From the NCBI GenBank assembly GCA_017522255.1, contig JAFWZP010000120.1, positions 1-64,000 on the forward strand: 64,000 bases of DNA, written 5' to 3'. Below, one piece after another: positions 45,752-54,971 of the stretch; position 1 is the stretch's first letter, and every line of letters begins with the position of its first letter. Below the pieces are notes generated by a model. The model was given only the letters and a program-made list of their open reading frames with translations. It did no database searches and was not told where the DNA came from. Made by a program: the position numbers and the translations under genes. Source of the DNA: Bacteroidales bacterium. Lineage in GTDB: Bacteria > Bacteroidota > Bacteroidia > Bacteroidales > P3.

Positions 45752-47068
45752 ATGAAAAAAATGACGAAAATAGGATTAGCCATAATGCTTGCAGCCATGG
45801 CTTTTTCTGCAAATGCTCAAAAAACAGGTAAAACACCTGAAGACAGTGTAAAATGTATCGAAAACTTGTCTTTGTATCAAGAGGCATACAAAATGAAAAA
45901 CTATGCCGATGCCTACAAACCATGGAAAGAAGTATTGCAATACTGCCCCGGATACAATAAAAACGTATACATCAGAGGTGGCAATATACTTAAAACTATG
46001 ATTGCGAATGCCAAAACAGGTGAAGAACAATCGAAATACATCGACGAACTTATGGCAATGTATGACATGAGAATCCAATATTTTGGCGAAGAAGGTTTAA
46101 ATAAAGCACGCAAAGCTTTGGATTTGGAACAACTTAGAGGCGAAGCCGCTGTAGAACAATACTACAAACTATACGAAGAAGCCGTAAAATTAGATGGCGA
46201 AAAATTAGAACCTTCGTATATATACAAATTCTTCGAAGCTACCATATTTTATGTTCATTCAAAGAAAGTAGACCCCACTTTGATTATCGACAACTATGAT
46301 TTGGCATCTACATTGCTCGACAAAGCATTAAAAGCAAATCCCGGTGATACCGATATTAAAACTGCTATCAATAATGTGGAAGCTGCATTTTCTCCATACG
46401 CTTCGTGCGAACAATTGGTTGATATATTTACAAAGAAATATGAAGCAGCACCGGATGACTTGGAATTGGTAAAGAAAATATCTAATTTGTTGGAAAGCAA
46501 AGGATGCACAAAAACTGAACTTTTCTTTAATACCACAGAAAAGCTACATGCCATGCAACCAAGTCCCGAATCGGCTTATATGATGGGAAACTTGTGCTTG
46601 ACCAAACAACAATATGGAAAAGCTGCAGAGTACTTAAAAGAAGCAGTAGCAGGTTTGGAAGAAGATAAAAAATATCAAGCCAACATACGTTTGGCTTATG
46701 CACTACAAGGCGCTAAAAGTTATTCTGCTGCAAGAAGTGCAGCCTACGAGGCAGCAAAGTTAGATCCTACAAAAGGCGAACCATACATGATTATAGCCTC
46801 TTTATATGCCGAAACAGCAGGAAGCTGTTGCGGTAGCGGTCCTGTTATGAGTCGTGTGGCTTATTGGGCAGCTGTAGACAAAGCTATACGTGCCAAAAAT
46901 GTAGAAGACACTCCCGAAATGGTAGAACGTGCCAATAAGTTTATCAATACTTATTCGCGACACTTTCCAAGCCAAACAGATGCTTTTATGGAAAATATAA
47001 TTGATGGTTCATCGTTTACAGTTGGCGGTTGGATTGGCGAAACAACAACAGTTAGAACAGTAAAATAA
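45752..47068 (+). CDS. Periplasmic TPR protein
   Basis: 438 residues; signal peptide MKKMTKIGLAIMLAAMAFSANAQ. Helical repeats throughout, of TPR type (YADAYKPWKEVLQYCPGYNKN, AYMMGNLCLTKQQYGKAAEYLKEAV, ARSAAYEAAKLDPTKGEPYM in parts). A conserved cysteine cluster SCCGSGPVMSRVAYWAAVDKAIRAK lies near residue 357. Member of the coaX-OMP-TPR-lptC cluster, 36 bp after the OMP gene and 5 bp before lptC, so likely part of envelope or lipopolysaccharide biogenesis; that link is from gene order only. Confidence 0.85.
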   Translation: MKKMTKIGLAIMLAAMAFSANAQKTGKTPEDSVKCIENLSLYQEAYKMKNYADAYKPWKEVLQYCPGYNKNVYIRGGNILKTMIANAKTGEEQSKYIDELMAMYDMRIQYFGEEGLNKARKALDLEQLRGEAAVEQYYKLYEEAVKLDGEKLEPSYIYKFFEATIFYVHSKKVDPTLIIDNYDLASTLLDKALKANPGDTDIKTAINNVEAAFSPYASCEQLVDIFTKKYEAAPDDLELVKKISNLLESKGCTKTELFFNTTEKLHAMQPSPESAYMMGNLCLTKQQYGKAAEYLKEAVAGLEEDKKYQANIRLAYALQGAKSYSAARSAAYEAAKLDPTKGEPYMIIASLYAETAGSCCGSGPVMSRVAYWAAVDKAIRAKNVEDTPEMVERANKFINTYSRHFPSQTDAFMENIIDGSSFTVGGWIGETTTVRTVK

Positions 47069-47073
47069 AAATA

Positions 47074-47652
47074 GTGAATGCTATAAAAAACATAATACGG
47101 CAAACATGCCTATCACTACGAGTGGTGGGTGTGTTTGTCTTTTTATTCTTCGTGTTGGCATGTTCAAATGACATGAAGGAGATACAATTTTTCGACCCAA
47201 GCAACCAGCCGGTTCAGGCAGTAAAAAATGCTGATATAATACAAAGCAAAGGTGGAGATATACAATTAAAACTTGTGGCTCGCACCATAAAAAGCTACGA
47301 CGGCGAAGAGCCCAAAACCGAATATTCCGATGGAGTATTTATCCAATTTTTTAATTCCAAAAATGAAGTGTCAACATCATTGTCGGCCAAATATGCTGTT
47401 TCGTATGATGCACAAAATATTATGGAGGCTCGAAATGATGTGATTGTAATCGATTACGGTACGGGTGACACTACATATATGGAATCAATAGTATGGGACA
47501 AAAACGAAAAAAAAATATATTCCGACAAACCTATCAAGTCGGTAAATGGCTCACGAATAACATACGGTGATGGGTTTGAATCGGACGACAAATTTAAAAA
47601 TCCTCAAATCTTCAACCAACGGGGAAGCATCGAATGGAACGAAGATGAATAG
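47074..47652 (+). CDS. lptC: LPS export ABC transporter periplasmic protein LptC
   Basis: 192 residues. LptC links the LptB2FG extractor in the inner membrane to LptA in the lipopolysaccharide transport bridge. Begins with GTG at 47074. A hydrophobic segment ends in a possible lipobox VLACS (Cys30), so in this phylum the protein may be lipid-anchored. The body is the beta-jelly-roll of the family (LVARTIKSYDGEEPKTEYSDGVFIQFF, AKYAVSYDAQNIMEARNDVIV, SRITYGDGFESDDKF in parts). Directly follows the TPR gene (5 bp). No lptA or lptB in the window. Confidence 0.88.
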   Translation: MNAIKNIIRQTCLSLRVVGVFVFLFFVLACSNDMKEIQFFDPSNQPVQAVKNADIIQSKGGDIQLKLVARTIKSYDGEEPKTEYSDGVFIQFFNSKNEVSTSLSAKYAVSYDAQNIMEARNDVIVIDYGTGDTTYMESIVWDKNEKKIYSDKPIKSVNGSRITYGDGFESDDKFKNPQIFNQRGSIEWNEDE

Positions 47653-47776
47653 TTTTTTTAGCTATCTGTCGTTGGTTATTGGCTATTGTCAATTCTATTA
47701 TTTGTATAAATAATAACACTGATAATAAAGAATCAGTAGTAACAAATAATTTATTTCTTAAAAAAAGAAAAAACTA

Positions 47777-47807
47777 TTTGTTTATTGAAAATTTATTTGT
47801 AAATTTG
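47777..47807 (+). promoter_or_regulatory. Promoter of ackA (-33 and -7)
   Basis: TTTG at 47777-47780, a 19-bp spacer, and TAAATTTG at 47800-47807: the clearest match in the window to the Bacteroidetes promoter consensus. ATG at 47866, leader about 50 bases. Confidence 0.75.
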
Positions 47808-47865
47808 AGGACTTAAAATAAACTACAGAATATTAATAAAGTACAATAAATAAATAAGTTATACG

Positions 47866-49071
47866 ATGAAAATTTTAGTATTAAACTGCGGAAGTTCGTC
47901 TATTAAGTATCAATTGATTGATATGTCGAACAATGCTGAGGTTATGGCAAAGGGATTATTGGAACGTGTTGGATCGGAAATGGGAGAGTTTACTCATCGC
48001 CCTGCCGGAAGAGACAAACACTACGAACAACGCCCCATTGCTAACCACACTGAGGGTATCGATCTTGTGTTGCATACTCTTACCGACCCTAAACTGGGAG
48101 TAATAAAAGATTTGAACGAGATAGGTGCTTGTGGTCATCGTGTTGCACATGGTGGCGAAGTATTTAAAGATAGTGTAATCATTGATGATGCAGTAATAAA
48201 ACATATACAAGACTTGTCGGAATTAGCTCCATTGCATACTCCCGCAATTTTGAAAGGAATATATGCTACCGAGGAGTTGCTCCCTAATATCAAAAAGGTG
48301 GCTGTTTTTGATACTTCATTTCATCAAACTATGCCTGCCGAAGCCTATTTGTATGGTCTTCCTTATGAACTTTACGAAAAATATAAAATCCGTCGCTATG
48401 GTTTCCACGGCACAAGTCACAAATACGTAGCCGAAAAAGCTGCTAAAATGATTGGTAAAGATTGGCACGATTTAAAAATTATCACTTGCCACTTAGGTAG
48501 CGGTGCGTCTATAGCTGCCATCAAAAACGGACAATCGGTAGACACTACTATGGGCTTTACCCCTCTCGAAGGTTTGGTAATGGGTACCCGTTGTGGCGAC
48601 TTAGATCCGGGAGTACTATTATATATTGCCGAAAAAGAAAATATGACTCCCGAACAACTAAACACTATGCTTAACAAGAAATCCGGTCTTGTAGGATTGT
48701 GTGGTCGTTCGGATATGAGAGATGTGCGTGCCGGACGCGACGAAGGTGATCCTCGTTGCACTAACGCTTTCAATGTATTTGCTCATCACGTGAAAAAATA
48801 TATCGGAGCTTATTCCGCTATAATGAATGGTTGCGACATATTGGTAATGACAGGTGGCATTGGCGAAAATGCTTGGTTTATGAGAGAACCTATACTTTCT
48901 AATATGGAATTTTTGGGTATCGAAATAGACACAGCTTTGAACGCTACCATAATGGGTGAAGACAAAATAATATCTACTCCTAATTCGAAAGTAACCACTA
49001 TGGTGGTAACTACCGACGAAGAATTTGTAATAGCAAGCGATACCGACCGATTGGTAAATGGTTGCAAGTAA
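47866..49071 (+). CDS. ackA: Acetate kinase
   Basis: Converts acetyl phosphate and ADP to acetate and ATP, the energy-yielding last step of acetate fermentation. ASKHA-fold motifs: N-terminal LNCGSSSIKYQL, GHRVAHGG, the catalytic region VFDTSFHQTMP, RRYGFHGTSHKYVA, LGSGASIAAI, TMGFTPLEGLVMGTRCGDLDPG, and TGGIGENAWFMRE near residue 325. 401 residues, full length. No pta next to it in this window, unlike the common pta-ackA arrangement. Own promoter and terminator. Confidence 0.98.
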   Translation: MKILVLNCGSSSIKYQLIDMSNNAEVMAKGLLERVGSEMGEFTHRPAGRDKHYEQRPIANHTEGIDLVLHTLTDPKLGVIKDLNEIGACGHRVAHGGEVFKDSVIIDDAVIKHIQDLSELAPLHTPAILKGIYATEELLPNIKKVAVFDTSFHQTMPAEAYLYGLPYELYEKYKIRRYGFHGTSHKYVAEKAAKMIGKDWHDLKIITCHLGSGASIAAIKNGQSVDTTMGFTPLEGLVMGTRCGDLDPGVLLYIAEKENMTPEQLNTMLNKKSGLVGLCGRSDMRDVRAGRDEGDPRCTNAFNVFAHHVKKYIGAYSAIMNGCDILVMTGGIGENAWFMREPILSNMEFLGIEIDTALNATIMGEDKIISTPNSKVTTMVVTTDEEFVIASDTDRLVNGCK

Positions 49072-49148
49072 GCTATTATTCGTTGATGATTATTGTATAT
49101 TGCCAAGAAAATGAATAGCTGATACACGAAAAGAAATAATATGTTTCT

Positions 49149-49192
49149 AAAAGAGAGGGTAGGCTTTACAAATAAAAACCTACTCTCTTTTT
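49149..49192 (+). terminator. Rho-independent terminator after ackA
   Basis: AGAGAGGGTAGG pairs with CCTACTCTCT (two-base bulge), loop of about 16 bases, followed by T5. Confidence 0.75.
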
Positions 49193-49202
49193 ATTTCAAC
49201 CC

Positions 49203-49257
49203 AAATCGGTCATTAGAAATATCATTGAGTTTTTTCCTAATGACTGTCATTAGGAAA
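49203..49257. repeat. Palindrome element with word CATTAG
   Basis: TTTCCTAATGA (49233-49243) pairs with TCATTAGGAAA (49247-49257), three-base loop. The upstream 20-mer AAATCGGTCATTAGAAATAT (49203-49222) differs by one base from 57504-57523. The rest of the gap to 49582 holds no gene; it contains short words such as GTTAGCAACTTCTACG that echo the broken end of the BspA-like gene. Confidence 0.65.
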
Positions 49258-49582
49258 TTATCTTTATACTTTGTTGAAATATAAAATAGTCAGCATATTA
49301 ACAGGTTCAAATAAACAAACAAAATGTTCGATAATATATAATTTGTCAATAAAGACATTATTTGGAGAATTATCTCTAGGCAATTTATGGAATTTTATTT
49401 AGAAGATTTTACTATCTTTTGATTGAGCGTAGTGGGCTATGAAATAGAAAGATTTTGGTAAAGTTTCGATTAAGCGAGCAAAGAGTAATGTTCACATTAA
49501 CTCTTTCGAGCGTTAGCAACTTCTACGAAGTCAACAACGCAAAAGTTCTTTATTATTAGATAACATTCATAGAACATGTTTT

Positions 49583-49786
49583 TTAGAAGTTGCCTTTATT
49601 TATCATATATGCGTTTTTGTACACAGCCATTGTTTTACCCACGTCATACAATACTTCAACCTTTTTAATATCCATGCGATTGAAGGTGATAGTACCACTT
49701 GTGGGATTAGGATAGAATGTATGACTGCTTGATATATCTTTGCTTTCTAAGGCAATACCATCTTCGAAGGTAGGGGTAAATATCAA
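49583..49786 (-). pseudogene. Detached, truncated T9SS sorting domain of the BspA-like protein
   Basis: Reads FTPTFEDGIALESKDISSSHTFYPNPTSGTITF in parts, then IKKVEVLYDVGKTMAVYKNAYMINKGNF. YPNPTSG and the following strand are the start of a type A T9SS domain, but the final strands (usually G.Y...(I/V)....G....K) are missing. It is out of frame with the upstream gene: the larger frame ends FNGRISEN-stop at 49783, and one lost base near 49785-49790 would rejoin the two. No start codon of its own other than TTG. Confidence 0.7.
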
Positions 49787-52059
49787 TTCTCACTTATTCT
49801 GCCATTAAAAAACATATTCCAATAGGAAGTTGGAGAAGAATAGGATTCTATACTGCCGTGTGGAACCGACAGTAATGCAGTATTGGGATATGGAAAAACA
49901 GAACTATCGATATCGGGCGGTGTTTTCGAAAAGCATGTAACACTTTGAAGTGATGAACAAGCACTAAAAGTATTTGCAGGAATGGATGTTAGATTGCTAC
50001 CCAATGTAATCGTAGTTAAATGAGTGTTGTGTTTGATAAGATTATTAGGTATCTGCTGCACACTATCGCCTATGTTTATTGTAGAAATAGGACAATTAAA
50101 AAAAGGATATCCCCCTGAGCTAAAATTATCACAATTAATTGCATTAAAGTTTAATGTGGTTAAACTGCTACAGTATTCAAAAGCATCATCTCCAATAGAT
50201 GTGACACTATTGGGTATAGTAACGGAGGTTAAATCTTTACAACGATTGAAAGCAGAATTTCCAATAGATGTAACACCATTAGGAATATTAATGGAGGTTA
50301 AACCCCTACAATAAGAGAAAGCTCCTCTTCCAATAATAGTAACACTATTAGGGATAGTAACCGAAGTTAAATAGTTACAACCGGCAAAAGTCCAATCACC
50401 AATAGAAGTAACGCTATTAGGAATAGTAATATTTGTATCAGAACCTATATATGCAAGTAATGAAGTCTTTGTATTATCGGAATAAACAAATCCATTTTCA
50501 ACAAACCCATTATGCGACAATGCACCCCACGGACTCCCTATTGCACTACCATTATATATGATATTTTTTACCCAACTGAAAGCTCTTTCTCCAATAGAAG
50601 TAACACTGTTAGGAATAATAACCGAAGTTAAACGGGTACTATTGTAAAAAGCTCCTTTTCCAATAGAAGTAACACTGTTTGGTATAGTAATCGAGGTTAA
50701 ATAGTAACAATTTGAAAAAGCCCTTTTTCCAATAGAAGTAACACCATTAGAAATAGTAACGGAGATTAAACTTAAACAATCACTGAAAGTTCCTTCTCCA
50801 ATAGAAGTAACACTATTGGGAATAGAAACAGAGGTTAAACTACTGCAAAAATAGAAAGCATAATCTCCAATAGAAGTAACACTACTGGGAATGGTAACAG
50901 TGGTTAAACTGCAGTATTCGAAAGCACACTCTCCGATAGTAGTAACACCATTAGGAATAATAACATTTGTATCCGTTCCTATATATCGTTGTAATGTAGT
51001 CTTCGTACTATCATTATATACAAATCCATTTTCAACAAATCCGTTTACACTTCGCGCACCCCATGGGCTACCGGTAGCTGTGCCATTATAAGTAATATGT
51101 TTTACAAAATAAAAAGCATCATCTCCAATAGAAGTAACACTATTCGGAATACTAACGGAGGTTAATTTACTACATCCGGAGAAAGCATAATCTCCAATAG
51201 AAGTAACACTATTCGGAATAATAACGGAGGTTAATTTACTACATCCGGAGAAAGCATCATCTCCAATAGTAGCAACACTATTCGGAATAATAACCGAAGT
51301 TAAATTGAAGCAATCTCTAAAAGCATTACTTTCAATAGCAATAACACCACTAGGAATATTAATGGAGGTTAAACCATAACAATAAGCGAATGCATAATCT
51401 CTAATAGAAGTAACGCCATAAGGAATAGTAACCGAAGTTAAATTGTGGCAATCTATAAAAGTATTACTTTCAATAGCAGTAACACTATTAGGAATAATAA
51501 CATTTGTATCCGTTCCTATATATCGTTGTAATGTAGTCTTCGTACTATCATTATATACAAATCCATTTTCAACAAATCCATTATGCGACAATGCACCCCA
51601 CGGACTCCCTATTGCACTACCATTATATATGATATTTTTTACCCAACTGAAAGCTTCTCGTCCAATAGCAGTAACACTATTAGGAATACTAACAGAGGCT
51701 AAACAGATGCAATAAGCGAAAGCATATTTTCCAATAGCAGTAACACTATTAGGAATACTAACGGAGGTTAATCCATAACAAAAATTGAAAGCATAATCTC
51801 CAATAGAAGTAACATTGTAAGTTCTTTCTTGGTATGTTAGTGTTGATGGTATTACCAAATTTCCTGTTAGTTTTTTGTATCCGATATATGAACTTTTGGA
51901 TTGGGGAAGAATAATTTCCACTGTATATGGTACCGAATTTGAAGTAATAGTAAAATACAATGTTTGTCCCGAAGGTACTACTACACTAAAATCATATGCT
52001 TGCACAGCTGATAATCCTACTACTACAAACAGTAGTAAAGATAATAATCTTTTTTTCAC
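49783..52059 (-). CDS. BspA-like leucine-rich repeat surface protein (frameshifted end)
   Basis: 758 residues with signal peptide ([12 protein letters not shown]). Most of it is BspA/TpLRR-type leucine-rich repeats of 23 residues ([21 protein letters not shown]...), about twenty copies, interrupted three times by a cassette (YNG.A.GSPWGA....[20 protein letters not shown]). Such proteins bind host matrix or other bacteria. Start is GTG at 52059, preceded by a strong AGGAGG at good distance, rare here. The protein ends with the usual VP.GS...Y....W..F, but the T9SS sorting domain is out of frame, so export to the surface is probably lost. No promoter of TAnnTTTG type is evident. Confidence 0.85.
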   Translation of the reverse strand: MKKRLLSLLLFVVVGLSAVQAYDFSVVVPSGQTLYFTITSNSVPYTVEIILPQSKSSYIGYKKLTGNLVIPSTLTYQERTYNVTSIGDYAFNFCYGLTSVSIPNSVTAIGKYAFAYCICLASVSIPNSVTAIGREAFSWVKNIIYNGSAIGSPWGALSHNGFVENGFVYNDSTKTTLQRYIGTDTNVIIPNSVTAIESNTFIDCHNLTSVTIPYGVTSIRDYAFAYCYGLTSINIPSGVIAIESNAFRDCFNLTSVIIPNSVATIGDDAFSGCSKLTSVIIPNSVTSIGDYAFSGCSKLTSVSIPNSVTSIGDDAFYFVKHITYNGTATGSPWGARSVNGFVENGFVYNDSTKTTLQRYIGTDTNVIIPNGVTTIGECAFEYCSLTTVTIPSSVTSIGDYAFYFCSSLTSVSIPNSVTSIGEGTFSDCLSLISVTISNGVTSIGKRAFSNCYYLTSITIPNSVTSIGKGAFYNSTRLTSVIIPNSVTSIGERAFSWVKNIIYNGSAIGSPWGALSHNGFVENGFVYSDNTKTSLLAYIGSDTNITIPNSVTSIGDWTFAGCNYLTSVTIPNSVTIIGRGAFSYCRGLTSINIPNGVTSIGNSAFNRCKDLTSVTIPNSVTSIGDDAFEYCSSLTTLNFNAINCDNFSSGGYPFFNCPISTINIGDSVQQIPNNLIKHNTHLTTITLGSNLTSIPANTFSACSSLQSVTCFSKTPPDIDSSVFPYPNTALLSVPHGSIESYSSPTSYWNMFFNGRISEN

Positions 52060-52065
52060 TTTATT

Positions 52066-52072
52066 CCTCCTT
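52066..52072 (-). promoter_or_regulatory. Unusually strong Shine-Dalgarno for the BspA-like gene
   Basis: Minus-strand AAAGGAGG stands about seven bases before the GTG start at 52059. Most genes in this window have no recognisable Shine-Dalgarno sequence, as is normal for Bacteroidetes. It supports the GTG start. Confidence 0.6.
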
Positions 52073-52603
52073 TCTTATTAAGAATTGCTTGTATGTATGC
52101 CTTGTATACATGCCTTTACTTTTACAATAATCAATTAAATGTTCTATGAAATTTAATTTTTATTTGTGAACTTTTAGACCGTTATTCAGCAAATAATGAG
52201 TATAAAGAAAGGTGTGAATCTTTCGATATTCTACCTTATTTTTTAAAGAGAATAATAGCTCAAGTTCTATGTTTTGATTTCTAATTCGGCATACAGTATC
52301 TCACATTAATTTGAGAATGCAAAGTTACAACTATTTTCGGAATAATGGCAATATTTGAGGAAATATTTTTTTACTGAAACATTTCAATATCTTGCAATGG
52401 TTTTGCAACATTATTGCAAGAACTTCATTTTAACATTTGCACCAAATGGTTGAGGATACATATTTTTCGTTTATCGAGGTATGGTATTTGTATGTTTGGA
52501 AAAGGAATTAGAATTTTGTTAAAAGAATAAATGCACTATTATTCAAATACTTAAAAAAGTGGTATGCATCTGTTTTTATTCCCCCACTATATTTTGGATT
52601 ACA

Positions 52604-52709
52604 TAGTACTACATTTTCAGGAAATGGGTACTATTTTTACCCCAAAATGGGTACCCATTTCCGAAAAATATAGTACCCATCAGAAGAAAAATGGGTACCC
52701 ATTTTTTTT
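52604..52709. repeat. 22-bp phased palindrome array, word GGGTACCC
   Basis: Centres (T/G)(A/G)GTAC occur at 52604, 52626, 52649, 52671 and 52693: spacings 22, 23, 22, 22. AAATGGGTACCCATTT (52645-52660) and AAAAATGGGTACCCATTTTT (52687-52706) are perfect palindromes. The alternate centres TAGTAC are half-matching versions. Lies in the 960-bp gap between the BspA-like gene and the superoxide dismutase gene. The rest of 52073-52603 is A+T-rich and shows no gene. Confidence 0.85.
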
Positions 52710-52814
52710 GCGGATAATATGAAGGCGTGAAATTAAGAGGCATTAAGAATAAGGTTTAATATAGTCTTTGTTATTTATAACTATCCTTTCGAAGATGCTT
52801 TATCCTGCAGTTCG

Positions 52815-52903
52815 TGTTATAAAACTATGCGGTTTAGGGCTCAAAACTCCCATGGTTACGGGTCAAAACCATGGGAGTTTTGGGTCGTAAACATAGCTAT
52901 CTT
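52815..52903. repeat. 22-bp phased palindrome array sharing words with the 26.5-kb array
   Basis: AAAAC at 52821, 52843 and 52865 (22 bp apart) and TAAAC at 52888 (23). CAAAACTCCCATGGTT (52842-52857) pairs perfectly with 52867-52882 across a 9-base loop; outer CTATG (52825) pairs with CATAG (52892). The 19-mer at 52850-52868 is the reverse complement of 26506-26524. GGGTCGTAAAC here is also the complement of GTTTACGACCC at 26.48 kb. Confidence 0.85.
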
Positions 52904-53019
52904 AGATTCTTTGTTCAAAGTAAAATTGGCATTGGGTGAGTAAACATTTTTGTTATTGTGTTGTTTTATTACTCAAAATAGAAATAACAATATTATTTAT
53001 CACAAAAATCAAAATAACT

Positions 53020-53637
53020 ATGATGTTTACATTGCCCCCATTGCCATATCCAACTGATGCGTTGGAACCATTTTTGTCAAAAAAGACTATAGAGTATCAT
53101 TACGGCAAACACCATGCTGCTTATATCGAAAATACCAACAAACTTATGCGTGATACACATTTTAAAGATGCTAAAAGTTTGGAAGAGATAGTGCTGCATT
53201 CCGATGGTAGTTTGTACAACAATGCTGCACAGGCATGGAATCACAACTTTTATTGGCATTGCTTTTCGCCTACCGGTGGTGGTATACCACAAGGTGTGTT
53301 GGCTGAAAAGATCGATAAATATTTTGGTTCGTTCGACGAGTTTAAAACCAAGTTTGCCATAGCAGCCACTTCGCTCTTTGGCTCGGGCTGGGTGTGGTTG
53401 GTTGAAAACAGCGATGGCAAATTGGAGATATTCCCCACCACCAATGCCGATAATCCGTTGCGGTTTGGACGAAACCCAATATTGGTATGCGATGTATGGG
53501 AACATGCCTATTATCTTGACAAGCAGAACCGACGTGCCGAATACGTAAACGAGTTTTGGGACAAGATAGATTGGCTTGCGGGAACCAAGCGACTGAAAAA
53601 CGAAAACAAGTGCAGCACCAAATCTTGTTCGAGATAG
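53020..53637 (+). CDS. sodB: Superoxide dismutase [Fe/Mn]
   Basis: Dismutates superoxide; protects this presumably anaerobic cell in air. From ATG 53020 (MMFTLPPLPYPTDALEP) the protein is 205 residues. The frame is open to 52936 but the added stretch is unlike any SOD. Metal ligands: His in YHYGKHHAAYI, His in AWNHNFYWHCFSP, and Asp/His in CDVWEHAYYLD. GSGWVWLV and the YHYGKHHA helix are of the Fe/cambialistic type common in Bacteroides and Porphyromonas. A basic Cys-containing tail (KNENKCSTKSCSR) is unusual. ATG 53023 is an equal start. Confidence 0.96.
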   Translation: MMFTLPPLPYPTDALEPFLSKKTIEYHYGKHHAAYIENTNKLMRDTHFKDAKSLEEIVLHSDGSLYNNAAQAWNHNFYWHCFSPTGGGIPQGVLAEKIDKYFGSFDEFKTKFAIAATSLFGSGWVWLVENSDGKLEIFPTTNADNPLRFGRNPILVCDVWEHAYYLDKQNRRAEYVNEFWDKIDWLAGTKRLKNENKCSTKSCSR

Positions 53638-53670
53638 AAACTAAACTACTTTTTTCATGATATTACCCTT

Positions 53671-53712
53671 GCAACATCGGGCAAACTAAAATGTCCGGTG
53701 TTGTTTTTTTTA
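53671..53712 (+). terminator. Rho-independent terminator after sodB
   Basis: CAACATCGG pairs with CCGGTGTTG (one G-T pair), followed by eight T. Confidence 0.85.
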
Positions 53713-53731
53713 AATATAAAACGGGAATAAA

Positions 53732-53763
53732 TTTGCCATAATTAAAAATAAAGCGTACCTTTG
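53732..53763 (+). promoter_or_regulatory. Promoter upstream of the small secreted-protein gene
   Basis: -33 TTTG at 53732-53735, spacer 20 bp, -7 TACCTTTG at 53756-53763. Good consensus match, supporting transcription of 53830 and possibly the genes after it. Confidence 0.65.
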
Positions 53764-53829
53764 CAAATTCAAAGATTAGATTAAAAAAAACAATTTTATT
53801 ATTTAATTTATTGACAGATAGTATTTATA

Positions 53830-54210
53830 ATGAAAAAACTCTTTTTTATAATAGTCGCTCTTTTTTATGCTTTAGCGTTCAAGCCTACAGCAGAAGGAGC
53901 AGTAGATGCCACAAATAGCAATGTGGTGGAGGGTTATATTATAGATACTACAAGCGAGGAGATGGACGTTATAAGTAGCAGTCGCTCCCTGCTACCACCT
54001 GCAGTACGAACCACATCGGCAATATCTATTGTGAACAATGTGGGTAAAAACAGCACACACAATTGCTACAAACAACTGCAATCAAAACATAATAATGACA
54101 CAACGCTGAGTATTATCCATCGAGGAAGGATAAACGTTGTGATTTCGTATAAGAATATTTCTCAGATAACTGATTATTACGTATTTTTTTTAGAGCGTAT
54201 CAGAGAATAA
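53830..54210 (+). CDS. Small secreted protein, unknown function
   Basis: 126 residues. Signal peptide MKKLFFIIVALFYALAFKPTAEGA. The mature part is short, polar and has no recognised domain (SNVVEGYIIDTTSEEMDVISSS in parts, tail ISQITDYYVFFLERIRE). A good promoter stands 67 bp upstream, which is the main support beyond the signal peptide. Followed by 165 bp before the next gene; relation to it is unknown. Confidence 0.6.
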   Translation: MKKLFFIIVALFYALAFKPTAEGAVDATNSNVVEGYIIDTTSEEMDVISSSRSLLPPAVRTTSAISIVNNVGKNSTHNCYKQLQSKHNNDTTLSIIHRGRINVVISYKNISQITDYYVFFLERIRE

Positions 54211-54375
54211 GTCTTTTCCATATATTTTAGTTCTTTTGTGTTGGCACCCGTGTAATGGATTTGGCCAATGCATTGCTGGTTATACATGTATGACCAATGC
54301 TGATGTTGCACATATCGGCACCAATCAAATTTACAATTTACATTATTAATAAACAAACAAATACATTAAAATAAA

Positions 54376-54867
54376 ATGGAAAAAGACTTGAAGAACATAG
54401 ACAAACACATATACACAGTATCTTCGGACATAACCAAATGCTACAAACACATAACATGGGCATTTATATGCACTGCCATAGGAGCAATAGCACTATGGCT
54501 TTATATGAGCTACGAAACTATTGCCAACCATCCTGCATGGTCGGCAATAGCTTTGGGATTTATATTTATAGGCGTATTCTCGGTTGGAACAATACTTTGC
54601 TACTACACCATTGGCGATTGCCATGCCCCTTATCACAAACCTACACGTCAACGTTTGAGTCGTGAGGAAATGTACTTCTCATCGTCGAACGCCGAAAACA
54701 TAAAGAAACATATCAACGAAAAAGACATCAAGGCATTGGACAAATACCCAAAAGGTATAGTGCCCCAAGTGGTGGTAATCAAATATTCTAATGACGACGA
54801 CAGCATAATGGCTGTGCAAGCATTTGACAATGGTAAACCTATTACCGACATTGTGGTTTGTAGCTAA
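54376..54867 (+). CDS. Two-helix membrane protein, unknown function
   Basis: 163 residues: N-terminal soluble 28 residues (MEKDLKNIDKHIYTVSSDITKCYKH), two transmembrane helices (about 29-48 and 57-80), then a cytoplasmic-looking domain of ~80 residues (YHKPTRQRLSREEMYFSS ... NIKKHINEKDIKALDKYPKGIVPQVVVIKYSNDDDSIMAVQAFDNG in parts). The same layout, with Y..PT.(K/R)(K/R)L and a D-rich second half, occurs in the next gene, so the two may be distant paralogues. Precedes nhaD in the same direction. Confidence 0.7.
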   Translation: MEKDLKNIDKHIYTVSSDITKCYKHITWAFICTAIGAIALWLYMSYETIANHPAWSAIALGFIFIGVFSVGTILCYYTIGDCHAPYHKPTRQRLSREEMYFSSSNAENIKKHINEKDIKALDKYPKGIVPQVVVIKYSNDDDSIMAVQAFDNGKPITDIVVCS

Positions 54868-54971
54868 TTAGCAAAACACAATACCGCAACATAACAAACT
54901 AAATAAATAATCGAGAGGCAAAATAGTTTATACCCTCGATAGTGATTTAATATTTTGATTATTTTATTGAT

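Noticed and set aside
49783-49790. Programmed frameshift joining the BspA-like protein to its sorting domain
   Set aside because: No slippery heptamer or stimulatory hairpin is seen at the junction, and the sorting domain itself is truncated, so mutation is the simpler explanation.
54211-54375. Possible continuation of the small secreted-protein gene after 54210
   Set aside because: No frame continues with protein-like sequence, and the region reads as ordinary spacer.
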